Shown piece by piece: positions 53,355 to 61,861 of a DNA stretch of 64,000 bases. How positions within the stretch are numbered: the stretch's first letter is position 1; each line of letters starts with the position of its first letter. The position numbers and the translations under genes were made by a program. The notes under the pieces are model-generated. The model was not told the origin of the DNA and did not search any database. It saw only the letters and a list, made by a program, of their open reading frames with translations. The stretch is from positions 372,001-436,000 of the forward strand of contig NZ_JACYXJ010000004.1 of assembly GCF_014842925.1 (NCBI RefSeq), written 5' to 3'. The stretch is from Roseibium polysiphoniae (GTDB taxonomy: Bacteria; Pseudomonadota; Alphaproteobacteria; Rhizobiales; Stappiaceae).

Positions 53355-54542
53355 ATGACGAGAAAAGTCGTGATCGCATCCGGCGTTCGCACTGCAATTG
53401 GTGATTTCGGCGGTTCTCTGGCAGGTGTGTCGCCTTGCGAATTAGGCGCCGCTGTCGCACGTGAGGCCATAATCAGGGCTGGTTGCGAGGGCGCGGATGT
53501 CCAGCAATCCGTTTTTGGAAATGTAATCCATACAGCGCCCGAAGATATGTACCTCAGCCGCGTCGTTGCGATACGAGCCGGTGTTCCTGAGACATCACCA
53601 GCCTTGACCTTGAATCGTCTGTGTGGATCAGGTCTGCAAGCGGTTGTTTCAGCCGCAGAGCAGGTCTCGCTCGGAAATTCAGAGATTGTATTGGCGGGCG
53701 GAGCCGAAAACATGAGCCGCTCCGGACAATTGGTCACCGCGAGCCGGTTCGGACAAAAAATGGGAGACGTGACCGCCGTCGACATGATGATCGGCGCGCT
53801 GAACGACCCTTTCGGCAATGGCCATATGGGCATCACCGCGGAAAATATTGCAGCACGCGACGAGATTGACCGGGCTGCTCAAGACACTTTCGCGGTGGAG
53901 TCCCACCGACGCGCCGCAGCAGCGATTGCGCAAGGCCATTTCAAGGATCAGATCCTACCGACTACCGTCCGCAAAGGTCGCTCCGAGGTCGTGTTCGATA
54001 CAGACGAACATGTGCGCGAGGGCGTCTCTCTCGAAGACATGGCCAAGCTTCGCCCGGCCTTCCGTAAGGATGGCACAGTGACCGCAGGCAACGCGAGCGG
54101 TATCAACGATGGTGCTGCTGCAGTGGTTCTCATGGATGAAGAGATCGCACAGGGCCGAGGCGTTGAGCCGTTGGCGCGGATTGTTTCTTATGGACTTGGC
54201 GGAGTGGCGCCTGAAGTCATGGGGTTGGGGCCGATTCCTGCGACACGGCAGGCGCTGAAACGCGCTGGTTTAGCGGTGGGTGATCTCGACGTCATTGAGT
54301 CCAATGAGGCTTTTGCAGCGCAAGCATGTGCAGTTTCCAAGGAGCTGGGGCTCCCTGCGGAGAGGGTAAATCCGAATGGCGGAGCTGTTGCGCTGGGTCA
54401 TCCGGTTGGTGCGTCCGGGGCCGTCATCCTCGTGAAGCTTGCCTATGAATTGCGTCGCACGGGAGGCCGGTATGGGCTGGCTACCATGTGTATCGGCGGT
54501 GGTCAGGGCATTGCGGTGATCATCGAGCGCATGGAGGCTTGA
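53355..54542 (+). CDS. Acetyl-CoA acetyltransferase (thiolase)
   Basis: This is a 395-residue thiolase II type enzyme that condenses two acetyl-CoA or cleaves beta-ketoacyl-CoA. The acylated Cys90 (NRLCGSGLQAVVSAAEQ), the AGGAENMS motif, the catalytic His in ALGHPVGASGA and the second Cys in TMCIGGGQG are all present. It is a single gene between two intergenic regions. The absence of phaB or fatty-acid genes nearby leaves the physiological substrate open (polyhydroxybutyrate, ketogenic amino acids or fatty acids). Confidence 0.93.
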   Translation: MTRKVVIASGVRTAIGDFGGSLAGVSPCELGAAVAREAIIRAGCEGADVQQSVFGNVIHTAPEDMYLSRVVAIRAGVPETSPALTLNRLCGSGLQAVVSAAEQVSLGNSEIVLAGGAENMSRSGQLVTASRFGQKMGDVTAVDMMIGALNDPFGNGHMGITAENIAARDEIDRAAQDTFAVESHRRAAAAIAQGHFKDQILPTTVRKGRSEVVFDTDEHVREGVSLEDMAKLRPAFRKDGTVTAGNASGINDGAAAVVLMDEEIAQGRGVEPLARIVSYGLGGVAPEVMGLGPIPATRQALKRAGLAVGDLDVIESNEAFAAQACAVSKELGLPAERVNPNGGAVALGHPVGASGAVILVKLAYELRRTGGRYGLATMCIGGGQGIAVIIERMEA

Positions 54543-54561
54543 GCTGTAAAGAGGCGCGACC

Positions 54562-55476
54562 TCAGTAGGCCACTTTTTCATGCAAGAACCAGGTTTTTTC
54601 GACGCTCTCCAGAAAGGTTGAGACGACCTGCGTTCTTCGAGCGTCTTTGGCCGACATGAGAATGAAGCGGCAGGCGTAGCCGAAATGATCTGGCACAAGG
54701 TGCCTTAGCTTGCCTGTCGCGCACCATTTTGCGGCGTAGTGGTGCGGCAGAAATCCAAGGTATGAGCCTGACCTAATGAGAAGCAGTTGGGGCTCAATCT
54801 GGAAGACGGTCGCTTCAATTCGTCCCGGCCCGTGTTGCTGTTTGTCTTCCTTGCGCCAATAACCTCGCTGAACAAAAGGCATGGCGCGGATTGTATCGCT
54901 AGTGATCTGGTCATCCGGTACCTGGAAAAGAGGATGGCTTTGCCCGCAGTAGAGGCCGTGGGCTTCTTCATGCAGGGGCATTTCCTCGACGCCTTCGACG
55001 GCCGTGATCGAGACCCCGATCCCGCAATGATAGGTGCCGTCCAGAATTTTTTGCTGCAGATCTTGTGGGCGTTCCTGAGCAATCAGGATTTTGACTTCTG
55101 GCGCGAGGCTTTTGAACAACGCCAAGGCTTCCGGCAACCTGTTTCCCGGATCTTCTGCAACGGCATCAAGAATGCCAAGCCGGAGTTCACCGGCAAGTTT
55201 TCCCCGAAGAGCGCCAACATCTGCGGAAAAGTCCAGAAGGGAAGATTCCAGGCGGCATGCCGCTTCGTGAACCCGTTGTCCCTGCTCCGTCAGGCGAAAG
55301 CCGCGTCGCCCCCTCTGGCAAAGGGTCACTCCCAGCCGCTGCTCAAGTGCGGTCATGTGATTACTGATGGTGGACTGGCTGAGGTTCAATTCAGCTTCAG
55401 CCGCTGAAAAACTACCATTTCGAACGACTGCATCAAACACCTGCAAGAGTCGAAGGTCGCTGCCAGAAGGGCGCAT
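54562..55476 (-). CDS. LysR-type regulator of the aminotransferase-ureohydrolase operon
   Basis: This 304-residue LysR-type protein has the N-terminal helix-turn-helix (LRLLQVFDAVVRNGSFSAAEAELNLSQSTISNHMTALEQRLGVTLCQRGRRGFRLTEQG, shown in the family order) and a periplasmic-binding-like effector domain (LRLGILDAVAEDPGNRLPEALALFKSLAPEV). The ATG at 55476 has AAAGG upstream; the longer open frame lacks one. It is divergent from the aminotransferase gene, the usual place for the local LysR activator. The inducer is unknown. Confidence 0.93.
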   Translation of the reverse strand: MRPSGSDLRLLQVFDAVVRNGSFSAAEAELNLSQSTISNHMTALEQRLGVTLCQRGRRGFRLTEQGQRVHEAACRLESSLLDFSADVGALRGKLAGELRLGILDAVAEDPGNRLPEALALFKSLAPEVKILIAQERPQDLQQKILDGTYHCGIGVSITAVEGVEEMPLHEEAHGLYCGQSHPLFQVPDDQITSDTIRAMPFVQRGYWRKEDKQQHGPGRIEATVFQIEPQLLLIRSGSYLGFLPHHYAAKWCATGKLRHLVPDHFGYACRFILMSAKDARRTQVVSTFLESVEKTWFLHEKVAY

Positions 55477-55502
55477 GTACAAGCCTTTCACATGGATAAT
55501 TC

Positions 55503-55517
55503 CAAATGTTATGTTTG
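55503..55517. promoter_or_regulatory. Putative LysR-type binding site
   Basis: CAAA-N7-TTTG (15 bp, inner part of the near-repeat TTCCAAA-N7-TTTGAAA at 55500-55520) stands 27 bases before the LysR start codon and 128 bases before the aminotransferase start. This position fits an autoregulatory and activation site of a LysR protein. It is a prediction from symmetry and position. Confidence 0.45.
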
Positions 55518-55644
55518 AAAGAACGTTATTTTTCAAGCTAAGAGAATTAGGCCTTATGGCGTGTAAATGCGCATGCCTAGAGATTGAACGCCGGCAAGCG
55601 CGGTGCGCCGCCAGTTCCTGAACCGAGAAGACGTCCAGAGCCGA

Positions 55645-56838
55645 ATGAACAGCCTCAATACCAATCTTCTGGATACAGCCACGCCTCCCATTCCGGAGGC
55701 GCAAGCCTGGCTCGATGGTTATGATGGTCGCTTGGGTCCGGTCGTCAGCTTGAGCCAGGCTGTACCGGGCGATGCACCTCCCCAAGCGTTTCTGGACCGT
55801 ATTTCGGACGCCGCGCGGACACCTGACGCGACGCGCTATGGTGATATCTTCGGCGATATGGCTCTGCGGTCGGCTTATGCGAGCGATATTTCGTCAACTT
55901 ACGGCGCTGACTTGAGGCCCGGAAATACGGCAATTACCGCGGGCTGTAATCAGGCTTTCTTTGTCACAATGATGGCGCTGGCAAAAAGCGGCGAGGCGAT
56001 CCTGCTCCCTGCGCCGTGGTACTTCAATCACAAGATGACCCTAGACATGTTGGGCATCGAGGCACGGCCGTTGCCTCTGTCCCATGAGGCCGGTTTCGTG
56101 CCTGATCCTGCGGTGGCCGCCGATCTCATCGATGAAAAGGTCAGGGCAATTGTGCTCGTGACACCCAATAATCCAACCGGCGCAATGTATCCGGCAGGTG
56201 TTATCGACGCCTTTCACAAACTCTGTGCCGACAAAGGCATCTGGCTGGTGGTGGATGAGACCTACCGCGATTTCATTTCGAAGAAGATGCCGCCGCACCG
56301 GCTTTTCTCCTCCCCGAATTGGCAGGAAACGGTCATCAGCCTGTACAGTTTCTCCAAAGCCTACGCGATCCCAGGGCATAGGCTTGGGGCGATCGTCGCA
56401 GATGGTGAGGTCATCAGTCAGATCGGCAAGATCCTGGACTGCGTACAGATCTGTCCGGCGCGTGCGGCCCAGATGGCCTTGCCCTGGGCGATCGACAATC
56501 TGCGGCAGTGGCGGTCTGCAGCCCTGGAGACAATCATGCAGCGCATCGCGGCGTTTGCGGAGACGATGAGCCGAGCAGATGGCTGGGAGATCGATCAGAT
56601 CGGCGCATATTTTGCCTATGTTCGACATCCCTTTGAAGGCGTTGCATCGACGCAAGTTGCCGAAGCGCTCGCGCGCCAATGTGGGGTTCTGGCGCTGCCG
56701 GGCAGCTACTTCGGACCCGGGCAGGAACGGCACCTGCGGGTCGCCTTTGCCAATGTCGGTGTCGAGGCAATTGCTGATCTCGGACAACGTTTTGACGCAC
56801 TGACCGCGACAGCTCCTTTTGCAAAAGCACACGCGTAG
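55645..56838 (+). CDS. Class I/II aminotransferase
   Basis: This 397-residue fold type I aminotransferase has the PLP Lys238 in SLYSFSKAYAIPGHRLG, Asp204 in LVVDETYRDF, the TPNNPTGAMYPAG motif and a C-terminal Arg in RHLRVAFANVG that should bind the substrate carboxylate. The start is uncertain: the ATG at 55645 gives a normal N-terminus, and a GTG at 55603 adds 14 residues. Next to a ureohydrolase and an amidase it may transaminate arginine or a related amino acid, for example to 2-ketoarginine. The sequence alone cannot settle the substrate. Confidence 0.9.
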   Translation: MNSLNTNLLDTATPPIPEAQAWLDGYDGRLGPVVSLSQAVPGDAPPQAFLDRISDAARTPDATRYGDIFGDMALRSAYASDISSTYGADLRPGNTAITAGCNQAFFVTMMALAKSGEAILLPAPWYFNHKMTLDMLGIEARPLPLSHEAGFVPDPAVAADLIDEKVRAIVLVTPNNPTGAMYPAGVIDAFHKLCADKGIWLVVDETYRDFISKKMPPHRLFSSPNWQETVISLYSFSKAYAIPGHRLGAIVADGEVISQIGKILDCVQICPARAAQMALPWAIDNLRQWRSAALETIMQRIAAFAETMSRADGWEIDQIGAYFAYVRHPFEGVASTQVAEALARQCGVLALPGSYFGPGQERHLRVAFANVGVEAIADLGQRFDALTATAPFAKAHA

Positions 56839-56848
56839 AGGAAAGAGA

Positions 56849-57910
56849 ATGGACAAGCCTAAACTGGATGCCCTGCGCGAGAAATTCGGCGGCCAGAACG
56901 AAACTGCGATCTATGATCCGTCCTTTCAAAAGGTCGTCTCGAAGCTATTCGACGAGAAGGGGACGCGGGTCGCGCCTTATGCAGGCATTCCGACATTCTT
57001 GGATGTCCCTTATCGACCCATGGACTGGTCCGAGCCGGATTTCACTGATCTCGACGTGGCCTTGATCGGTGCGCCGATGGATCTCGGGATCACCAACCGA
57101 AACGGATGCCGATTTGGACCACGTGCGCTGCGCACCATCGAGCGGGTCGGGCCCTACAACCATGTTCTGGACTGCATGCCGGCCCAGGACCTGAGGGTTG
57201 CCGATGTGGGCGACGTGCCTTTCCGTAGCCGGTTCAGCCTCGATCAGTCGCATGAAGATATTGAGGCGACGGTGGCGAAAATCGTCGCCGCAGGTGTTGT
57301 TCCTTTGTCGATTGGGGGCGACCATTCGATAACCCTCCCGATCCTGCGCGCGGTTGGTCAAAATCAGCCCGTCGGCATGATCCATATCGATGCGCATTGC
57401 GACACAGCAGGACCTTTCGATGGCAGCCGTTTTCATCATGGCGGTCCTTTCCGCCAAGCCGTGCTTGATGGCGTGCTTGATCCGGAACGAACCATTCAGA
57501 TCGGCATCCGAGGATCTTCTGAGTATCTTTGGGAGTTCTCGAAGGCATCGGGCATGGATGTCATTCACGCGGAAAAGATATCGGAACTTGGATGCGCTCG
57601 AATTGCCGAGATGGCTCGCGCCAAGGTTGGCGATGGCCCAGTCTATCTCTCCTTTGACATAGACAGTCTGGACCCTGCCTATGCGCCTGGAACGGGAACG
57701 CCTGAAATCGGCGGCCTGACGACACGCGAAGCCCAGGAAATCCTCCGGGCACTCAAGGGCGTCAATCTGGTTGGCGGCGATGTCGTAGAAGTCGCGCCAC
57801 AATACGACAGCACCACAAATACCGCGCATGCGGGTGCTCAAATGCTGTTCGAAATCCTGTCACTTATGGTTTTCAGCCCAAGGCTACAGCCTGAGGCCGG
57901 AGGAAACTGA
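56849..57910 (+). CDS. Binuclear manganese ureohydrolase (agmatinase / guanidinobutyrase family)
   Basis: The 353-residue protein has all metal ligands of the arginase-agmatinase family: His159 (GGDHS), Asp181, His183 and Asp185 (IDAHCDT), Asp270 and Asp272 (SFDIDSLDP), followed by APGTGTPEIGG. It hydrolyses a guanidino group to urea. The approximately 60-residue N-terminal extension and the motifs are closer to agmatinase/guanidinobutyrase than to arginase (inference). It lies 10 bases after the aminotransferase gene and before an ABC importer, so it probably uses an imported guanidino compound or an arginine breakdown product. Confidence 0.93.
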   Translation: MDKPKLDALREKFGGQNETAIYDPSFQKVVSKLFDEKGTRVAPYAGIPTFLDVPYRPMDWSEPDFTDLDVALIGAPMDLGITNRNGCRFGPRALRTIERVGPYNHVLDCMPAQDLRVADVGDVPFRSRFSLDQSHEDIEATVAKIVAAGVVPLSIGGDHSITLPILRAVGQNQPVGMIHIDAHCDTAGPFDGSRFHHGGPFRQAVLDGVLDPERTIQIGIRGSSEYLWEFSKASGMDVIHAEKISELGCARIAEMARAKVGDGPVYLSFDIDSLDPAYAPGTGTPEIGGLTTREAQEILRALKGVNLVGGDVVEVAPQYDSTTNTAHAGAQMLFEILSLMVFSPRLQPEAGGN

Positions 57911-58001
57911 TCGGCAGATCTGTTCGACAAGAAACGGACGCCGAATTTTATAATGGCCGGCAGCAATTGGGATCGCCCGCCATGACAAAAGGGGAACTGA
58001 C

Positions 58002-59090
58002 ATGACTAAAGACAATCGCTCGACATTCTCTCGGCGGTCCTTTCTGGCCGCTTCGACTGCTGGTGTTTCGATGCTCGCGATGCCGTCCGTATTGCGAGCC
58101 CAGGATCGTTCGATCAAGGTTGGTGTCTACGGCGGCTACTTCAAGGACAGCTTTGACAAGCACATCTTCCCGAAGTTCACCGAGGAAACCGGTATTGCGG
58201 TTGAATCCGTTGCTGAGCCCACCGGCGAAGCCTGGCTTGTTCAGCTGGAGCAGGCTGCTCGTGCCGGTGCCGCTCCTGCCGATCTTTCCATGATGTCTCA
58301 GGTTGCAATGCTCAAAGGCCAGTCAACCGAGCTCTGGGCGCCGATTGACATGTCCAAGATCACCAATGCCGGTGATGTGCTGCCTCAGTTCCTCAACAAA
58401 TATCCGGACGGCCGGGTGGCCGGTGTTGGTGCTGTTGCCTGGTACATCAACCTTGTCTCCAATACGGAAGCCTATCCAGAAGCGCCAGAGAGCTGGGCGT
58501 TAATGTGGGACCCCGCCAATGAAGGCAAACTCGGCCTTCTCGCGTTGGTGTCCAACTCCTTCCTGCTTGAAGTTACGGCCAAGACCTTCTTTGGTGGCAC
58601 CGGCATCCTCGATACCGAGGAAGGCATCCTGAAGGTCATGGACAAGCTCGCCGAACTGAAGCCGAACGTTCAGCTTTGGTATCGCGACGAAGCCCAATTC
58701 GAGCAGGCGCTGAAATCAGGTGAGATCCCAATGGGCCAGTACTATCATGACGTCACCGGGCTGGCTGCAGCCGACGGCTTCCCGGTACGCTCCACCTTCC
58801 CGAAAGAAGGCGGCATTCTCGACAGCGGATGTTGGGCCCTGTCACGGGCGTCCGACAAGGTCGACGAGGCACATGTCTTCATTGACTTCATGACACGCCC
58901 AGAAATGCAGTCGCTGATGTCGCTCAAGGTTGGTACCGCACCGACACTTAAGCGGGACGTCCTTGCGCTGACTGATGAGGAATTTGCGTCCGTCTCATCG
59001 TCGATCGATCCGATTGTTCCGCGCTACGATCTTTATACGTCCAAGGCCGATTGGCTGAACCAGAAGTGGACTGAGCTGATCGTCGGCTAA
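58002..59090 (+). CDS. ABC transporter substrate-binding protein, polyamine/spermidine type, Tat signal
   Basis: This 362-residue family-1 binding protein has a twin-arginine signal peptide (SRRSFLAAS, cleaved near LRA-QDR). The mature part resembles PotD/F-type receptors (KVGVYGGYFKDSFDKHIFPKFTEETGIAV, GVGAVAWYINLVSNTEAYPEAPESWALMWDPANEGKLGL, PMGQYYHDVTGL). The ATG at 58002 follows GGGGAAC; a seven-codon open frame just upstream ends at it. The ligand is probably a cationic nitrogen compound such as agmatine, guanidinobutyrate or a polyamine (inference from the operon). A very strong hairpin follows the stop codon. Confidence 0.92.
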   Translation: MTKDNRSTFSRRSFLAASTAGVSMLAMPSVLRAQDRSIKVGVYGGYFKDSFDKHIFPKFTEETGIAVESVAEPTGEAWLVQLEQAARAGAAPADLSMMSQVAMLKGQSTELWAPIDMSKITNAGDVLPQFLNKYPDGRVAGVGAVAWYINLVSNTEAYPEAPESWALMWDPANEGKLGLLALVSNSFLLEVTAKTFFGGTGILDTEEGILKVMDKLAELKPNVQLWYRDEAQFEQALKSGEIPMGQYYHDVTGLAAADGFPVRSTFPKEGGILDSGCWALSRASDKVDEAHVFIDFMTRPEMQSLMSLKVGTAPTLKRDVLALTDEEFASVSSSIDPIVPRYDLYTSKADWLNQKWTELIVG

Positions 59091-59100
59091 TGTGAAAATC

Positions 59101-59128
59101 GATCCGGCCGCGGTCACGCGGCCGGATC
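59101..59128 (+). promoter_or_regulatory. Perfect 12-bp hairpin after the binding-protein gene
   Basis: GATCCGGCCGCG (59101-59112) and CGCGGCCGGATC (59117-59128) are exact inverted repeats with a 4-base loop, starting 11 bases after the stop codon. No T-run follows (TCTGTCTC), so it is more likely an mRNA-stabilising or processing stem than a terminator. It would raise binding-protein levels over the downstream ABC genes. Confidence 0.75.
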
Positions 59129-59159
59129 TGTCTCTGCCTTGAAAGTTTGGAAATCTCAC

Positions 59160-60200
59160 ATGGCCGGTCTCGCCCTTACCGATGTCAGCAAGCGTTTCGG
59201 ATCGGTGTCTGCGGTCGATGGTGTGTCCCTGACCGTGCCCGAGGGGACCTTCGTATGTTTGCTTGGCCCCTCTGGATGCGGCAAGACGACCTTGATGCGG
59301 ATGATCGCCGGTCTTGAAGATCCAACTTCGGGCGAGATCGCTCTGAACGGTGAGCGTCTCAATGACATACCTGCGCACAAGCGCGATTTGGGCATGGTGT
59401 TTCAGTCCCTTGCCCTGTTTCCTCATCTTTCGGTCGGCGAGAATATCGCCTACCCATTGGCGATCCGTGGGCGCAGCAAGGTCGACATTGGCGCTCGGGT
59501 GAATGAGCTGCTGGACATGGTTCAGCTACCGGGTGTTGCGGATCGTTCGATCACACAGCTGTCCGGTGGTCAGCGCCAAAGAGTGGCGATCGCCCGTGCT
59601 CTGGCTGTTTCACCCAGGCTTTTCCTTCTGGATGAACCACTCTCTGCGCTTGATGCAAAGCTGCGCGAGGCGATGCAGGTTGAACTGCGCCAGCTGCAGC
59701 AGAGGCTTGGAATTACCACCATTGTGGTAACCCATGATCAGCGCGAAGCGATGAGCATGTCGGATGAGATTGTCGTCATGTCTGCGGGGCGAATCCAGCA
59801 GATGGCACCGCCGATCGACATGTACCGGAAGCCTGCAAACCCCTTCGTTGCCGACTTCCTGGGACAGGCCAACCTATTGATGTTGCGCGGCGTCCATGGC
59901 GGTGCAGAATGCTCTGCAGGATTGATCTCTGACCTGGATCTGCCAGCGGGCGAAACACGCCAGATTTCGGTTCGACCGGAGGATGTCGCTGTTGCTCCGG
60001 GAGATGCCGGCCCCATCAAGGCAAAGGTCAGCTTTGTGCGGGAAATGGGGGCGACCATCGAGATCCACCTAACGGCTGGATCAGAACGGATCATTGCGGC
60101 CACGAGTCCGAAAGCGCACCCTGACTGCCGGATTGGCGATGAGGTCTCGGTGACTATTCCCGCAGAGGCCTGTGTCGTCTTTGACAAACAGGAGGCTTAG
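59160..60200 (+). CDS. ABC transporter ATP-binding protein, PotA type
   Basis: The 346-residue ATPase has Walker A GPSGCGKTT, Q-loop VFQSLALFPHLSV, signature LSGGQRQRVAIARAL, Walker B FLLDEPLSALD and the His switch VTHDQREAM. A C-terminal TOBE-like regulatory domain (ISVRPEDVAVAPGDAGPIKAKVSFVREMGATIEIHL, in the family order) follows. The ATG at 59160 gives MAGLALTDVSKRFG. It is separated from the binding-protein gene only by the hairpin. Confidence 0.95.
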   Translation: MAGLALTDVSKRFGSVSAVDGVSLTVPEGTFVCLLGPSGCGKTTLMRMIAGLEDPTSGEIALNGERLNDIPAHKRDLGMVFQSLALFPHLSVGENIAYPLAIRGRSKVDIGARVNELLDMVQLPGVADRSITQLSGGQRQRVAIARALAVSPRLFLLDEPLSALDAKLREAMQVELRQLQQRLGITTIVVTHDQREAMSMSDEIVVMSAGRIQQMAPPIDMYRKPANPFVADFLGQANLLMLRGVHGGAECSAGLISDLDLPAGETRQISVRPEDVAVAPGDAGPIKAKVSFVREMGATIEIHLTAGSERIIAATSPKAHPDCRIGDEVSVTIPAEACVVFDKQEA

Positions 60201-60203
60201 GCG

Positions 60204-61058
60204 ATGCGCCGCACAGCCCCGCAAAATCCGACTGACTATTTACCGATTACCTTTCCCACATTGATGCTTGGGGTCTTTTTCGTCATTCCCTTCGGCCTGA
60301 TGGTGATGGTTTCCTTCTTCAAGCGGGTTCAAGGTGGCTTCTACGAACCGTCGTTCACGCTTGCCAACTACGCACGTTTTCTCTCGCCGTTCTTTGCCGA
60401 GATGCTCGTCTTTTCTCTCGGCCTTGCTGCTCTTGTGTCGATTTGCTGCCTTTGCCTCGGCGTGCCCTTCACTTACCGCCTGACGCGCCTGTCCCGGCGC
60501 GCCCAGGTGCTTTGGCTGATTGGCCTCCTTGGCGTTTTGTCTCTTTCAGAGGTGATCATTGGATTTGCCTGGTCGACCTTGCTCAGTCGCACGGCCGGCC
60601 TTTCCAATCTGTTTGTCTGGCTTGGTCTGATGGACAAGCCCGTGGCTTGGACGCCAAGCTTCGCGGCGGTTTTGACCGGTCTCGTCTATCAGGCATTTCC
60701 TTATACGGTCCTGGTGCTTTACCCGGCTTTTTCTCGCCTTGACCCGTCTCTCATGGAGGCGGCCCGAACCCTGGGCGCATCGCCTGTTCGCGGATTTTTA
60801 AACGTGGTGCTGCCGGCCATGCGTAAGACCCTGCTGGCGACCTTCATCATCGTTTTCATATTTGCCCTTGGCGCCTATCTCTTGCCGCAGATCCTTGGAA
60901 GACCGCAGCACTGGACGTTGTCTGTTCTGGTGACTGACCAGGCTATCTACCAATCGAACATGCCATTTGCTGCGGCCATGGCCGTGTTCCTCGTGTTCGC
61001 AAGTCTTGTGCTCGTGGCGATCTCAGGTCAGATCAATCGCAGGGGAGGCGGGTCATGA
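60204..61058 (+). CDS. ABC transporter permease, PotB type
   Basis: This 284-residue permease has six predicted helices, an N-terminal LGVFFVIPFGLMVMVSFFKR and the EAA loop SLMEAARTLGASPVRGFLNVVLPAMR near residue 190. It starts 3 bases after the ATPase gene, and its stop overlaps the second permease by 4 bases. Confidence 0.95.
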   Translation: MRRTAPQNPTDYLPITFPTLMLGVFFVIPFGLMVMVSFFKRVQGGFYEPSFTLANYARFLSPFFAEMLVFSLGLAALVSICCLCLGVPFTYRLTRLSRRAQVLWLIGLLGVLSLSEVIIGFAWSTLLSRTAGLSNLFVWLGLMDKPVAWTPSFAAVLTGLVYQAFPYTVLVLYPAFSRLDPSLMEAARTLGASPVRGFLNVVLPAMRKTLLATFIIVFIFALGAYLLPQILGRPQHWTLSVLVTDQAIYQSNMPFAAAMAVFLVFASLVLVAISGQINRRGGGS

Positions 61059-61861
61059 GCCTCACTTGGCTATCGCGGATCTTCTTTGCCTGTCTGGCCA
61101 TATTCCTCACGCTGCCGATCGCGGTGATTGGTGGCGTGGCCTTCAATGAAAAGAAGACACTTTCCTTCCCCCCACAGGGATTTTCGCTCGACTGGTATTG
61201 GCAGGTGTTTGCCGATGAAGGCTGGCGTTCTGCGCTGTTCCATTCAGTCGCTGTTGCGCTGATCGCCGCCTCGATCAGTGTCGCAATTGCCTTGCCTCTG
61301 GCCTGGTTCTTGTGGCGCAGGGTGGCTCCATGGGCGCGGATCGTAGAGGTCCTCGGGTTTGCTCCTTTTATTCTCCCGCCAGTGATCACGGCGCTCGGAG
61401 CGCTCAGTTTCTGGGCCACGACCGGTTATTATGGCCAGCCCTGGACCGTTGTGATCAGCCACGGCATTTTCTTCGTCAGCTTGCCCCTCGTTACGATTAC
61501 GCTCGGCTTTGCGACAGTCGACCGCGAAATCATCGAAGCGGGTATGACGATGGGAGCCGATGACCGGACGCTTGCCCGGACGATCATTTTTCCGATGATC
61601 CGGCCCTACGTCATTTCTGGCTTTGCGTTTGCCTTTGTTCTTTCCCTGAACGAATACATCGTCGCCTATATGACCGTAGGCTTCACCCTCGAGACGATCC
61701 CGATCAAGATCTTCAACGCGTTGCGTTATGGCTATACGCCGACGATGGCGGCCGTTTCGCTTTTCTTTGTTTTGGTTGCTGTCTGTGTTTTTGGTTTCGT
61801 AGCGCGCTTTGGAGATTTACCCAAATTGCTCGGCGCCTGGAGCGAAGGCGACAAGACATGA
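61055..61861 (+). CDS. ABC transporter permease, PotC type
   Basis: This 268-residue second permease has six helices. Typical features are VIGGVAFNEKKTLSFPPQGFSLDWYWQVFADEGW near the N-terminus and the EAA loop REIIEAGMTMGADDRTLARTIIFPMIRPYVISGF. It overlaps both neighbours (ATGA), showing tight coupling with the nitrilase-family gene. Confidence 0.95.
   Translation: MSLTWLSRIFFACLAIFLTLPIAVIGGVAFNEKKTLSFPPQGFSLDWYWQVFADEGWRSALFHSVAVALIAASISVAIALPLAWFLWRRVAPWARIVEVLGFAPFILPPVITALGALSFWATTGYYGQPWTVVISHGIFFVSLPLVTITLGFATVDREIIEAGMTMGADDRTLARTIIFPMIRPYVISGFAFAFVLSLNEYIVAYMTVGFTLETIPIKIFNALRYGYTPTMAAVSLFFVLVAVCVFGFVARFGDLPKLLGAWSEGDKT

Noticed and set aside
55477..55785. Extended N-terminus of the LysR regulator
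   Set aside because: The extra residues run into the aminotransferase gene and have no LysR-like features; the ATG at 55476 gives the normal family start.
57982..58004. Seven-codon open frame just before the Tat-type binding protein
   Set aside because: A possible leader peptide, but its GGGGAA is also the ribosome site of the real gene and nothing else supports a regulatory peptide.
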